NCBI RefSeq assembly: GCF_900163715.1
Contig: NZ_FWFF01000004.1
Span: forward strand, 1-59,427
Reading direction: 5' to 3'
Origin: Brevibacterium yomogidense
GTDB taxonomy: Bacteria; Actinomycetota; Actinomycetes; Actinomycetales; Brevibacteriaceae
DNA length: 59,427 bases
The translations under genes were made by a program, and so were the position numbers. Each line of letters opens with the position of its first letter. The stretch's first letter is position 1. The notes under the pieces are model-generated. The model was not told where the DNA came from. It ran no database searches and saw only the letters and a program-made list of their open reading frames with translations. Below are positions 21,534-31,947 of the stretch, piece by piece.

Positions 21534-22967
21534 ATGGATATCGCAGTCGTCCTCATCTACCTCGCCGCCATGATCGGCTTCGGCATCTGGGGGATGCGCC
21601 GCACGCGCAGCCAGGAGGACTACCTCGTCGCGGGCCGTCGCCTGGGTCCGCTCATGTACACCGGCACCCTCGCCGCCGTCGTGCTGGGCGGCGCCTCGAC
21701 AGTGGGCGGCGTGGGCCTGGGCTATGAGTTCGGGCTGTCCGGCATGTGGCTGGTCTTCTGCATCGGCCTGGGCATCATCGCGCTAAGCCTCTTCTTCGCG
21801 CCGAAGATCCAGAGGCTGGAGATCTACACCGTCTCCCAGATGCTCGAGCTGCGCTACGGCCGCGGTTCGCGCCAGGTGTCGGGGATCATCATGTCCGCGT
21901 ACGGGCTCATGATCGCCACGACCTCGACCGTGGCCTACGGCAGCATCTTCCACGCCCTGCTGGGCATCGACAGGATCCCCGCGATCCTGCTGGGCGGGTC
22001 CGTCGTCGTCATCTACTCGATGCTCGGCGGGATGTGGTCGATCACGCTGACGGACTTCGTGCAGTTCGTCATCCAGACGATCGGCATCTTCCTGATCCTC
22101 CTGCCCATCGTCATCGTGCAGGCGGGCGGGTTCTCAGAGATCGGCGCGACGCTGGGCCCGGACGCGTTCGACCCCGTGGCGATCGGCGGGTCGACGATCT
22201 TCACGTACTTCCTCATCTACACGCTGGGCCTGCTCATCGGTCAGGACATCTGGCAGCGCGTCTTCACCGCCCGCTCCCCCGGAGTCGCCCGCTGGGCGGG
22301 ACTGTCGACCGGTCTCTACTGCCTGCTCTACGCCGTCGCCGGGGCACTCATCGGCACCGCCGCCCAGGTGCTGGTGCCCGGCATCGAGGTCAGCGACGAT
22401 GTCTTCACCGCCGTGGTCGACCACTCGATGGCGCCTCTGCTCGCCGGCTTCGTGCTGGCCGCGGCGCTGGCCGCAGTCATGTCGACGGCCTCCGGTGCCC
22501 TCATCGCAGGCTCCACGGTGTTCCGCCAGGACGTCGTCGAGCAGTGGGGAGCGCGCAGGACCGGAGCGGCCCAGGACCTGGGCGGCGTCGACGAGTCCGC
22601 GGACCGGGTCGGAGCATCACGGATCTGGCTGGTCGTCTTCGGCATCGCGAGCATGGGGCTCGCCCTCGTCATGCCGAGCGTCGTCGAAGCGCTGACCGTC
22701 GCCTACAACATCCTGGTCGCGGGTCTGCTCATCCCGATCATCGGCGGTCTCGTGTTCCGCCGCGGGACGATCGTGGGCGTGCTGGCAGGCATGATCGCAG
22801 GCACCGTGACGACGGTCGTCATGATGATCGTCGCGGGGATCTTCGCGGATTCGCCGATCTACCTGGGCCTCGCCGCCTCGATCGTCGCCTACCTCGTGGG
22901 CTCGTTGGCCTCGCGCCCCACGCCGGAGCCCGTGCTGGCGGCCTGGGACGAGCGGCTGCGCCGCTGA
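21534..22967 (+). CDS. sodium:solute symporter (SSS family)
   Basis: 477 residues with about 13 membrane helices. The SSS core is recognisable: EDYLVAGRRLGPLMYTGT in the first part, GGMWSITLTDFVQ and a Gly/Ala/Ser-rich ALAAVMSTASGALIAGST sodium-site region. It lies 77 bp after the decarboxylase on the same strand, so it probably imports the substrate of that small pathway (a guanidino or amino compound). Confidence 0.9.
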   Translation: MDIAVVLIYLAAMIGFGIWGMRRTRSQEDYLVAGRRLGPLMYTGTLAAVVLGGASTVGGVGLGYEFGLSGMWLVFCIGLGIIALSLFFAPKIQRLEIYTVSQMLELRYGRGSRQVSGIIMSAYGLMIATTSTVAYGSIFHALLGIDRIPAILLGGSVVVIYSMLGGMWSITLTDFVQFVIQTIGIFLILLPIVIVQAGGFSEIGATLGPDAFDPVAIGGSTIFTYFLIYTLGLLIGQDIWQRVFTARSPGVARWAGLSTGLYCLLYAVAGALIGTAAQVLVPGIEVSDDVFTAVVDHSMAPLLAGFVLAAALAAVMSTASGALIAGSTVFRQDVVEQWGARRTGAAQDLGGVDESADRVGASRIWLVVFGIASMGLALVMPSVVEALTVAYNILVAGLLIPIIGGLVFRRGTIVGVLAGMIAGTVTTVVMMIVAGIFADSPIYLGLAASIVAYLVGSLASRPTPEPVLAAWDERLRR

Positions 22968-22994
22968 CAGCGGTTCAGCGGCTCTGACCCTGGT

Positions 22995-24539
22995 TCAGCG
23001 CCGCTGCCGGAGGGTCAGTCCGGCGATCATCGCGGCCACGAGCATGAGGACCGCCGCGATCGACGAGGTGACCACGACTCCGGAGTCGAAGGCGCTGCGG
23101 GCGGACTCGAGAAGATCCGCGGCTAGAGGGCCAGGCAGCGTGCCCGCCACCTCGACCGCGCCGCCCAGCGTCTCTCCCGCCGTGGTCGCGTCTGCGGCGG
23201 ACACACCGTCCGGGACCTCGACGTGCGAGCGGTAGGCGGCTGTGAGCACGCTGCCCAGCACCGCGGTGCCCAGCACCGCGCCTCCTTCGTAGGCGGTCTC
23301 CGAGATCGCAGAGGCCGCCCCCGCCTTGTGGGCCGGCACCGCTGACAGGATCACGTCGTTCGAGATCGTCTCCGCCATACCCACGCCGGCGCCCAGGATC
23401 GCGAAGGCGATGAGCAGACCCAGGTCGGATCCGGCCTGCCCGCTCACCAGGATCACGCCGTAGCCCACGGCGTTCAGCACCAGACCGCCGGAGACGACGG
23501 TCGCGGGGGTGAACACCCGCACCAGCCAGACGGCGGCGAGCCCCGCGACCACGGTGACCGCGAGTCCCGGCAGCAGGAAGAGTCCCGCCTCCAGCGGACT
23601 GCGCCCGCTCACCAGCTGCAGATGCTGGGAGATGAAGAAGAGGAACCCGACCAAGGAGAACACGCTCAGCAGGTTCGCCGCCAGCGCTCCGCTGAACGCG
23701 GGGACGGTGAACAGCCGCACGTCGAGCATGGGACGCGGGCGCCGCAGCTGGCGGTGCACGAAGAGCGCTCCGCTCACCAGCCCCACGAGAACGGCCGCCG
23801 CCGAGGTCCCCGTCACCCCCGCGTACGCGACCTCCTTGACGGCCCACACGATGGGGGCCATCGTCGCCATCACGAGGACGATGCTCAGCGGGTCGATGGG
23901 GCTGGGGTCCGGATCCTTGGACTCGGGGATCAGCCACATGCCCAGCGCCAGGAGCGGGATGAGGACGGGCACGGCCAGCAGCAGCACGGAGCCCCACCAG
24001 AAGTGCTCGAGCATGACCCCGCCCACGATCGGGCCCAGCGCGGCACCGCCGGAGAATCCGGCTGCCCACACCGCGATCGCTGTGCGCCGCTCCGTGGGGT
24101 CGGTGAAGACGTTGCGGATGATCGACAGGGTCGCGGGCATCAGCATGGCCCCGAAGAAGCCCAGAGCGGCGCGCGCGGCGATGAGTGCGGCCGCGGTCGG
24201 CGCGAACGCTGCGAATGCGGACACGACGGCGAAGCCCAGTCCGCCGATCATGAGCAGCCTGCGCCGACCGATGGCATCGCCCAGGCTCCCCATGGGAACG
24301 AGGAGTCCCGCGAGCACCAGCGGGTACGCATCGACGATCCACAGCAGCTGCGCCCCGGACGGCGAGAGAGCTGCCGAGATCCCCGGCAGTGCGAACGCGA
24401 GGACCGTGTTGTCGACCGCGATGAGCAGCACCGGGAGCATGAGGACGGCGAGCGCGGCCCATCGCCTGCGCGTGGTCAGGGCGGGTGCGGTGCCGGTCGG
24501 GGTGCTGGTCGTCGTGGTGGTCGGTGCGGTGGCGGACAT
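22995..24539 (-). CDS. MFS drug efflux transporter, DHA2 family (14 helices)
   Basis: 514 residues, about 14 helices, EmrB/QacA type. Motif A GSLGDAIGRRRLLMIGG, motif B region ARAALGFFGAMLMPATLS and motif C GFSGGAALGPIVGG are clear; LLIAVDNTVLAFALP in helix 1 carries the acidic residue typical of DHA2. The start is ATG 24539, 5 nt after GGAG. It is divergent from the TetR gene with a palindrome between them, the usual layout of a self-regulated multidrug pump. Confidence 0.92.
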   Translation of the reverse strand: MSATAPTTTTTSTPTGTAPALTTRRRWAALAVLMLPVLLIAVDNTVLAFALPGISAALSPSGAQLLWIVDAYPLVLAGLLVPMGSLGDAIGRRRLLMIGGLGFAVVSAFAAFAPTAAALIAARAALGFFGAMLMPATLSIIRNVFTDPTERRTAIAVWAAGFSGGAALGPIVGGVMLEHFWWGSVLLLAVPVLIPLLALGMWLIPESKDPDPSPIDPLSIVLVMATMAPIVWAVKEVAYAGVTGTSAAAVLVGLVSGALFVHRQLRRPRPMLDVRLFTVPAFSGALAANLLSVFSLVGFLFFISQHLQLVSGRSPLEAGLFLLPGLAVTVVAGLAAVWLVRVFTPATVVSGGLVLNAVGYGVILVSGQAGSDLGLLIAFAILGAGVGMAETISNDVILSAVPAHKAGAASAISETAYEGGAVLGTAVLGSVLTAAYRSHVEVPDGVSAADATTAGETLGGAVEVAGTLPGPLAADLLESARSAFDSGVVVTSSIAAVLMLVAAMIAGLTLRQRR

Positions 24540-24590
24540 GATGCTCCGTCGTGAGGTGCGGAAGGCGGGCGGCGGCCCGGAACAGAACAA

Positions 24591-24606
24591 TACCGTCCAG
24601 CCGGTA
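24591..24606. promoter_or_regulatory. putative TetR operator in the MFS/tetR divergent region
   Basis: Inverted repeat TACCG-6 nt-CGGTA, 52 bp before the pump start and 80 bp before tetR. The size suits a TetR-type operator controlling the pump promoter. Confidence 0.5.
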
Positions 24607-24672
24607 CAGTGACTATGCGGGCTTCGTCACACAGTCCGCGCGCTTCCCCGTCAGGCCCACTCTGCCGTCCGA

Positions 24673-24678
24673 TAGGGT
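24673..24678 (+). promoter_or_regulatory. -10 element of a leaderless tetR promoter
   Basis: TAGGGT lies 7 nt before the ATG at 24686, so transcription would start at or next to the start codon. No Shine-Dalgarno sequence is present. The -35 is poor. Confidence 0.4.
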
Positions 24679-24685
24679 CGCACCC

Positions 24686-25234
24686 ATGACCACGGCACGC
24701 GAAGGGCTCCTCGATGCGCTCGAGGAGATCCTCATCGATGAGGGCGAGCGCGCAGCGACCCTGGACGCCGTCGCCGCCCGCGCACGCGTGTCCAAGGGCG
24801 GACTGCTCTACCACTTCGGGTCGAAGGCCGCGCTGTTCGAGGGGCTCATCGCACGTCTGCAGGATCGTGCGGAGGTCGATGCCCACGAGATGCGCGACGC
24901 ACCGGAGGGGTCCGCCGCCCACTACGTGCGGACGTCCGCAGAGGTCGACTCCGCCTTCGACCGGACGCTGCTCGCAGCGCTGCGACTGTCCCTGGGCACC
25001 GATTCCCGCGTGACGGAGGCCCTCCAGGAGATCCGGGCCCGCTGGCTGCGCCTCATCGCCGACGACGTGGGTGATGACGACGTCGCCCGTGCGGTGCTGC
25101 TCATGGGAGACGGCCTCTACGCCGCATCGCTCGCGGTCGACTCCCCCACCGCGGCTCTGGGCACCACGGACGCGGACCGCCACGCCGGAGCCCTCCTGCG
25201 CGTCGTCGACCGCCTGCGCGCTCGACCCCGCTGA
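24686..25234 (+). CDS. TetR-family transcriptional regulator
   Basis: 182 residues. The N-terminal HTH is clear (TLDAVAARARVSKGGLLYHFGSKAALF, split here only by description), followed by a helical ligand domain with VLLMGDGLYAASLA. It probably represses the divergent DHA2 pump gene and itself, and is released by a pump substrate. The ATG at 24686 has no Shine-Dalgarno; see the -10 at 24673. Confidence 0.9.
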   Translation: MTTAREGLLDALEEILIDEGERAATLDAVAARARVSKGGLLYHFGSKAALFEGLIARLQDRAEVDAHEMRDAPEGSAAHYVRTSAEVDSAFDRTLLAALRLSLGTDSRVTEALQEIRARWLRLIADDVGDDDVARAVLLMGDGLYAASLAVDSPTAALGTTDADRHAGALLRVVDRLRARPR

Positions 25235-25335
25235 GGCGCGGACCGCAGGCGGCCCGATTCCGCAGCACCAGCCGTTCTGCAACCCCAGCCGTTCCACGCC
25301 CCCGACCGATCATCCGCTCTCTGGAAGGACCCGCC

Positions 25336-26001
25336 GTGTTCGTCGAGAACCACGCCCCCGCACCACCTCCGGCCCATGTGCTGGGAGCACTCGCCAGGAC
25401 CTCCGTCTCGACGCTGGGCCACCTCACGGACTTCGGATTCCCGACCGGGCTGACCCCGCTGTACCGTCCTCTGGCGTTCGTGGGCCCGGCAGTCACGGTG
25501 AAGATCCCCCACATCGATCACACCGCCGTCCACATCGCCATCGACTCGCTGCGACCCGGCGACGTCCTCGTGATCGACCAGTCCGGCGACGATACGCGCT
25601 CGTGCTTCGGCGGCATGGGCAGCTACGCCGCACAGGCGAAGGGCGCCGTGGGCGCAGTCCTCTCCGGACCCGTCAACGACGTCCGCGAGGTCACCGAGCT
25701 CGGGTTCCCCGTCTACTCCCGCGGCACCGCAGCGCACACCACACGACTGCTCGGGCTCGAGGGGAGCGTCAACGTCCCCGTCTCGATCGGCGGCGCCGTC
25801 ATCAGGCCCGGAGACATCGTCTTCGCCGATTCCGACGGACTCGCGGTGCTCCCGCCCGGATCGGCAGAGGACCTCGCGGCGCTCCTCGCGGAGAAGGAGG
25901 CGGCCGAGCCCGAGCAGAAGCGACGGATCGATGCGGGCGCGTCCCTCGCTGACCTCAGCGGAGCGCGCGCGCTCTTCGAGCGCGCCGCAGGCAGGGGGTG
26001 A
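25336..26001 (+). CDS. RraA-like / 4-carboxy-4-hydroxy-2-oxoadipate aldolase family protein
   Basis: 221 residues of the RraA fold. The central segment GSYAAQAKGAVGAVLSG-PVNDVRE and GDIVFADSDGLAVLP are typical. In known aldolases the arginine that binds the substrate is followed by a metal-binding Asp (RD); here it is Arg-Glu (VREV), which could still bind metal. Relatives cleave 4-hydroxy-4-methyl-2-oxoglutarate or decarboxylate oxaloacetate. GTG 25336 has GGAAGGA upstream. The GTGA overlap with a GntP permease suggests use of an imported hydroxy acid. Confidence 0.82.
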   Translation: MFVENHAPAPPPAHVLGALARTSVSTLGHLTDFGFPTGLTPLYRPLAFVGPAVTVKIPHIDHTAVHIAIDSLRPGDVLVIDQSGDDTRSCFGGMGSYAAQAKGAVGAVLSGPVNDVREVTELGFPVYSRGTAAHTTRLLGLEGSVNVPVSIGGAVIRPGDIVFADSDGLAVLPPGSAEDLAALLAEKEAAEPEQKRRIDAGASLADLSGARALFERAAGRG

Positions 26002-27452
26002 GCGCCGTGGGAGACGTCATGGTCCTGGTCCACACCGGCATCTCGATCGCTCTGATCGTCCTGCTCATCATGGGCGCCCGGCTCAACGCCGTCATCGCTC
26101 TCCTGGCCGGCTCCATCTACCTGGGCCTCGCCGCGGGGCTCGGGTTCACCGGCACCACGGAGGCCCTCGCCACCGGGTTCGGCGACATCATGGCCGAGGT
26201 CGGCCTCATCATCGCCATGGGTGTCCTCATCGGATCCCTGCTCGCATCGATGGGCACCCTCGAGAACATCGTCGATCGACTCCTGGCACTCTTCACACCG
26301 AAGCAGCTCCCCTACGCCGCCGGTCTCACGCTCACCGTCTTCTTCCCGGTGATCTACGGCGATGTGCTCCTCGTCCTCATGGCTCCGATCGTGCGCTCGC
26401 TCGCACCACGGCTGGGCCCAGGCGGCCTGGCCAAGATGTGCACCGCGCTGGCGATCGGCATCAACGTCGGCCTCGTCTTCGTCGTCCCCGGTGCTGCGGC
26501 GATCGCGATCGCCGGACTGCTGGGCGTGCCGCTCGGCACCATGCTCTTCGCCGGACTGCTCCTCGCCCTGCCCACCGCGGTGCTCACGATGCTCGTGTAC
26601 AACCAGCTCCTCCGGTTCGGACTGTGGAACCCGGAGAAGGACGAGCTCGTGGGCCTCGGCGACGTCGAGGCCGACTCGTCCGCGGACGACCCGGAGGCGG
26701 GCCGTACGGGCACTCACGGCGACGCGGGGACCACGAGTGGCGCACAGACCATGAGTGGCGAGGCGACCACGGGTGGCGCGGCCGCCTCCGACGCGGCTGT
26801 CGCGACGAGGGCACCGCTGCGGATCTCGCTGCTGCCGATCGTCGTCGCCGTGCTGCTCGTCGCCGCCGGAGTCGTGGCCGACATGGTCGGTGCCGGCGAG
26901 GGAGTCCTCGGATTCGTCGGCGATCCGGTCATCGCGATCTTCGCCGCACTCGTCCTCGCATATCTCCTGGCGTGGAGGACGCTCGGTCGCACGAGGGCCG
27001 ATGACGCCATCGGCACGGGCTTCCGCGAGTCCGGCATCGTCCTCATCATCACCGGCGCCGGCGGCTCGCTCGCCGCGGTCATCGGGCAGACAGGTCTGGA
27101 GGACATCCTCGGCGGCTACTTCTCCGCCGGCGCCTTCGCCCCTCTGCTCATCGCCTGGGGAGTCGCCGCGATCCTCCAGATCGCGCTGGGCTCCGCCACG
27201 GTGGCGATCATCACCGCAGGCGGCATCCTGGCCCCCATCATGTCCACGCTCGACGTGCCGACCGTGCTCGTCGCGCTGGTCGCCTCGTCCGGCGCACTCT
27301 TCGGCATGCAGCTCAACAGCAACTTCTTCTGGATCTTCCAGCCTCTGCTGCGCCTGACCACACTCGGGACCCTCAAGACCCTCACCCTGCCGATGTGCAT
27401 CGCCTCCGTCATCTCCCTCGGACTCATCATGCTCGCGAGCCTCGTCGTGTGA
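25998..27452 (+). CDS. GntP-family gluconate/hydroxy-acid permease
   Basis: 484 residues, about 12 helices, related to GntP/DsdX. Typical parts are the FFPVIYGDVLLVLMAPIV segment, GTLENIVDRLL and the C-terminal ALGSATVAIITAGGI. A hydrophilic insert of about 60 residues, rich in Thr, Gly, Ala and Asp (around residues 215-272, with repeats of TTSGA/TTGGA), splits the two halves and is longer than usual. Translationally coupled to the RraA-like gene (GTGA). The substrate is probably an aldonate or hydroxy acid. Confidence 0.88.
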   Translation: MSAVGDVMVLVHTGISIALIVLLIMGARLNAVIALLAGSIYLGLAAGLGFTGTTEALATGFGDIMAEVGLIIAMGVLIGSLLASMGTLENIVDRLLALFTPKQLPYAAGLTLTVFFPVIYGDVLLVLMAPIVRSLAPRLGPGGLAKMCTALAIGINVGLVFVVPGAAAIAIAGLLGVPLGTMLFAGLLLALPTAVLTMLVYNQLLRFGLWNPEKDELVGLGDVEADSSADDPEAGRTGTHGDAGTTSGAQTMSGEATTGGAAASDAAVATRAPLRISLLPIVVAVLLVAAGVVADMVGAGEGVLGFVGDPVIAIFAALVLAYLLAWRTLGRTRADDAIGTGFRESGIVLIITGAGGSLAAVIGQTGLEDILGGYFSAGAFAPLLIAWGVAAILQIALGSATVAIITAGGILAPIMSTLDVPTVLVALVASSGALFGMQLNSNFFWIFQPLLRLTTLGTLKTLTLPMCIASVISLGLIMLASLVV

Positions 27453-27466
27453 GGAGCCCTGCGACG

Positions 27467-27508
27467 CGCAGCGGCCCGGTGGAGGACGTCCTCCACCGGG
27501 CCGCTGCG
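27467..27508. terminator. bidirectional terminator between gntP-like and adhP genes
   Basis: A 20-bp perfect stem (27467-27486 with 27489-27508) separated by 2 nt, so effectively a 42-bp palindrome. It lies between convergent genes. No T-tract; acts either as a terminator or as a cruciform-forming site. Confidence 0.8.
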
Positions 27509-27558
27509 CTCCTGAGCGCAGGTGCGCCGCTCCTGGTCAGAGCGCGAGGCGGTCCCGC

Positions 27559-28578
27559 TCAGTACTCGACGACGACGCGTCCGTCGATCTTGCCGTGCCT
27601 CATCTCATCGAGGATCGCGTTGATGTCGCCCAGCGGCCGCTTCGTGAACGTCGGGTGGATCTTGCCGGCCGCATAGAAGTCGAGCGCCTCGACCATGTCC
27701 TGGCGCGTGCCGACGATCGAGCCGCGGATCGTCAGCCCCTTCAGGACGATGTCGAAGATCGGGGCCGGGAACTCACCGGGCGGCAGCCCGTTGAAGACGA
27801 TCGTCCCGCCGCGGCGGGTCATCCCGATCGCCTGGCCGAAGGCGTCCTTGTGGACTGCGGTGACGAGTACGCCGTGGGCGCCGCCGATCGCCTCCTGCAC
27901 GGCTGCGGCGGGATCACCGTCCATCGCGTTCACGACGACCTCCGCGCCGTGCTTCTTCGCGAGCGCCAGCTTGTCGTCCGCGATGTCGACCGCGACGACG
28001 CGCAGTCCCATGGCGACCGCGTACTGGACTGCGATGTGTCCCAGGCCGCCGATCCCGGAGATGACGACCCACTGGCCGGGGCGCGCCTCCGTCCGCTTGA
28101 GCCCCTTGTACACCGTCACACCGGCGCACAGCACCGGGGCGATCTCCGCGGGATCCGATCCTTCCGGGATGATCGCGGCGTACTGGGCGTCGACCAGCAT
28201 GTACTCGCCGAACGACCCGTCCGTGGAATAGCCGCCGTTCTGCTGCTGCTCGCACAGCGTCTCCCATCCCTGGCGGCAGTGCTCGCACTCGCCGCAGGCC
28301 GACCAGAGCCACGCATTGCCGACCATCTGGCCCACCTCGAGGTTCGTGACGCCCTCGCCCAGCTCCTCGACGATGCCCACGCCCTCGTGGCCCGGCACCA
28401 GCGGCAGCTTGGGCTTCACCGGCCAGTCCCCCTCCAGCGCGTGGAGGTCCGTGTGGCAGACGCCGGTGGCGATGACCTTCACCAGTGCCTGGCCCCGTCC
28501 GGGTGTGGGCTTCTGCGTCTCCCCCACTGTCAGTTCGTGTCCGAAGTCTTCGACGATCGCTGCCTGCATTGCGTTCAT
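27559..28578 (-). CDS. adhP: zinc-dependent alcohol dehydrogenase, AdhP type
   Basis: 339 residues, medium-chain dehydrogenase. Catalytic zinc ligands are Cys41, His64 and Glu65 (GVCHTD and VPGHEGVG). The structural zinc Cys95, Cys98, Cys101 and Cys109 are all present. The NAD-binding GIGGLGH is near residue 178. It oxidises primary alcohols to aldehydes. ATG 28578 follows AAGGAGCAGGACC. It is downstream of, and same-strand with, an aldehyde dehydrogenase gene, giving an alcohol-to-acid route. Confidence 0.93.
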   Translation of the reverse strand: MNAMQAAIVEDFGHELTVGETQKPTPGRGQALVKVIATGVCHTDLHALEGDWPVKPKLPLVPGHEGVGIVEELGEGVTNLEVGQMVGNAWLWSACGECEHCRQGWETLCEQQQNGGYSTDGSFGEYMLVDAQYAAIIPEGSDPAEIAPVLCAGVTVYKGLKRTEARPGQWVVISGIGGLGHIAVQYAVAMGLRVVAVDIADDKLALAKKHGAEVVVNAMDGDPAAAVQEAIGGAHGVLVTAVHKDAFGQAIGMTRRGGTIVFNGLPPGEFPAPIFDIVLKGLTIRGSIVGTRQDMVEALDFYAAGKIHPTFTKRPLGDINAILDEMRHGKIDGRVVVEY

Positions 28579-28635
28579 GGTCCTGCTCCTTGTGTGTCGC
28601 TCTTCTTCGAGTGGTTCAGGGGTTTGGAACATGGC

Positions 28636-28663
28636 GGGGCCGGGCGGCGGACCGCCCGGCCCC
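28636..28663 (-). terminator. terminator/attenuator between aldehyde dehydrogenase and adhP
   Basis: A perfect 12-bp stem of only G and C (28636-28647 with 28652-28663) with a 4-nt loop, 41 bp after the aldehyde dehydrogenase stop and 58 bp before adhP. It should end or reduce read-through, so adhP may also have its own promoter. Confidence 0.75.
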
Positions 28664-28703
28664 GGATGCTGCGTGAGTGTGCTGCGGCGTCAGCGCTGCA
28701 GGA

Positions 28704-30227
<1,524 letters not shown>

Positions 30228-30434
30228 GTCAGCCTCCTCCTTCTGCACGTCGCTGTGCATTCGAGTGCCCCGGCGGCGGTCGTGGGAACCTGCCCGATCC
30301 GCCGGGCTGTGATTCCACACTAGAAGGCACCACGTTGCACGGACGTTGCGTGGATCACACCGACCGCAGCGGCCACCTCAGCAGCGTCAGCAGCGGTCGC
30401 CCCATCGGCGTCACCAACGGTCGCCTCGGCGGCA

Positions 30435-31865
30435 TCAGCCCGCGCCGAGCTCCGCCTCGATCGCATCCAGACGCGCGACGGCGGCCGCCCGGCGGATGTC
30501 ATCCGCGGGCAGCAGCTGCAGAGCGAGCATCCACGCGTCCTGATCGTCCTGGGCGTCCTGCCGTCGCAGGTAGGTCCAGAGGAGGTCGTGGTCGGCGAAC
30601 TGCATGACCGCCTCGCGCAGCTCCGCAGACAGCACGGAGCGGATCCGCTCCGCCTCCGGTGCGGACGACGGAGGCAGGACCTCGCCCCGGCAGAGTCGGA
30701 CGGCGCGGTCGACGTCGCCGTCCGCGAGCGCGTCGCGGGCCGCCCGCGCATCCGTGAGCGGCGGCCGTTCGCCGCCGTCTGCGGACACCAGGCGGTAGGG
30801 GCGCGACGCGAGCTCGATGGAACCGGCCGAGGCCTCCGCGAGCACCCGGCGCAGCCGGTGCATCTCGACCCGGACGGTCGCCGCCTCCGGCACTTCGGTG
30901 TAGACCATCTCGCCCAGCTGCGGCCCGGTGAGTCCGTCGTCGTGCCAGTCGAGCAGGGTCAGGATCTCCGCGTGCCGCAGGCCGATCTGCTGTTCCCGCC
31001 CGCCGCTCATCAGCGCGGGTGCGCCCGGTCCGGTGACCCGGACGACGGGTCCGGCAGCGTCTGCCTCGGGCTGCGCCGCATGCGCCGTCCGGATCCCCGA
31101 GACGGGGAAGCCGGCTCCACCCGCGTCTCCCGCGTGCGAGGTGCCGGTCACCACGAGCGCCTCCCGCGCCTCGGCGATGGTCGCCTCCGGTGACGGGGCC
31201 GGCAGCTGGGCTGCGAGCTCCGCCTCGATCGCCGCGGCGGCGGCCGTGAGGAGCGGAAGGCTGAGCGGGGACACCGCCTCCGATCCTCCGGTGATGTCGA
31301 GGACCCCCAGGAGAGCACGGGTGTGCGGATCCATCAGCGGCACGGCCGTGCAGCTCCACTCGCGCACGGAGGGTGAAAAGTGCTCCTCGCCGACGACGGC
31401 CGCGGGCTCCCCGGTGGCGACGACGATCCCCGGTGCCGAGGTGCCCATGCCGGTCTCTGACCAGTCGGCGCCGACGGCGAATCCCATCGATTCGGAGCGT
31501 CGCAGCGCGGAGTGGTCGCCCTCGACCCACAGGAGGCGTCCCTGCGCATCGCCGATCGCGACGACCAGACCGGTGTCCCGCGCGGGTTCGATGAGGAGGC
31601 GGCGGACGATCGGCAGCGCGTTCGCCAGCGGCCCCTCGCTGCGCAGGCGGGCGAGTTCGTCCGGATCGATGCCCATCGACGCGGCTTCCCGACCCGTCGG
31701 CGGCAGTGCGCCCAGCGACCGCTGCCATGATTCCGTGACGATGCTGCGCACGGTGTTCAGGCCGGTCTCCGAGGCGCGTGCGGACAGCCGCCCGAACGCG
31801 CGCGTCACCTCACGCTGATACTCGCGGGCGAGGTACTCCGCGCCCGACGAAGAAGCCTTCTTCAT
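30435..31865 (-). CDS. GAF-domain transcriptional activator of alcohol/aldehyde oxidation
   Basis: 476 residues. The N-terminal half matches the sensory part of AcoR-like activators (SWQRS, then a GAF domain around GDAQGRLLWVEGDHS and SCTAVPLMDPHTRALLGVLDI). The C-terminal half lacks the sigma-54 AAA+ module and carries a winged-helix-like segment (LRHAEILTLLDWHDDGLTG to MHRLRRVL). This replacement is common in actinobacteria. It probably senses an alcohol or aldehyde and turns on the genes downstream of it. Confidence 0.8.
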   Translation of the reverse strand: MKKASSSGAEYLAREYQREVTRAFGRLSARASETGLNTVRSIVTESWQRSLGALPPTGREAASMGIDPDELARLRSEGPLANALPIVRRLLIEPARDTGLVVAIGDAQGRLLWVEGDHSALRRSESMGFAVGADWSETGMGTSAPGIVVATGEPAAVVGEEHFSPSVREWSCTAVPLMDPHTRALLGVLDITGGSEAVSPLSLPLLTAAAAAIEAELAAQLPAPSPEATIAEAREALVVTGTSHAGDAGGAGFPVSGIRTAHAAQPEADAAGPVVRVTGPGAPALMSGGREQQIGLRHAEILTLLDWHDDGLTGPQLGEMVYTEVPEAATVRVEMHRLRRVLAEASAGSIELASRPYRLVSADGGERPPLTDARAARDALADGDVDRAVRLCRGEVLPPSSAPEAERIRSVLSAELREAVMQFADHDLLWTYLRRQDAQDDQDAWMLALQLLPADDIRRAAAVARLDAIEAELGAG

Positions 31866-31947
31866 GTTCGCGGCCTTTCGCGTACGGATCCGCCGGTCGC
31901 GTCACTGCGATCGGCCGGATGCGAGCCCCTCCGGGATGATGCGAACA

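Noticed and set aside
28636..28663. Riboswitch-like element before adhP
   Set aside because: It is a simple perfect 12-bp hairpin with no conserved aptamer sequence, better read as a terminator or attenuator.
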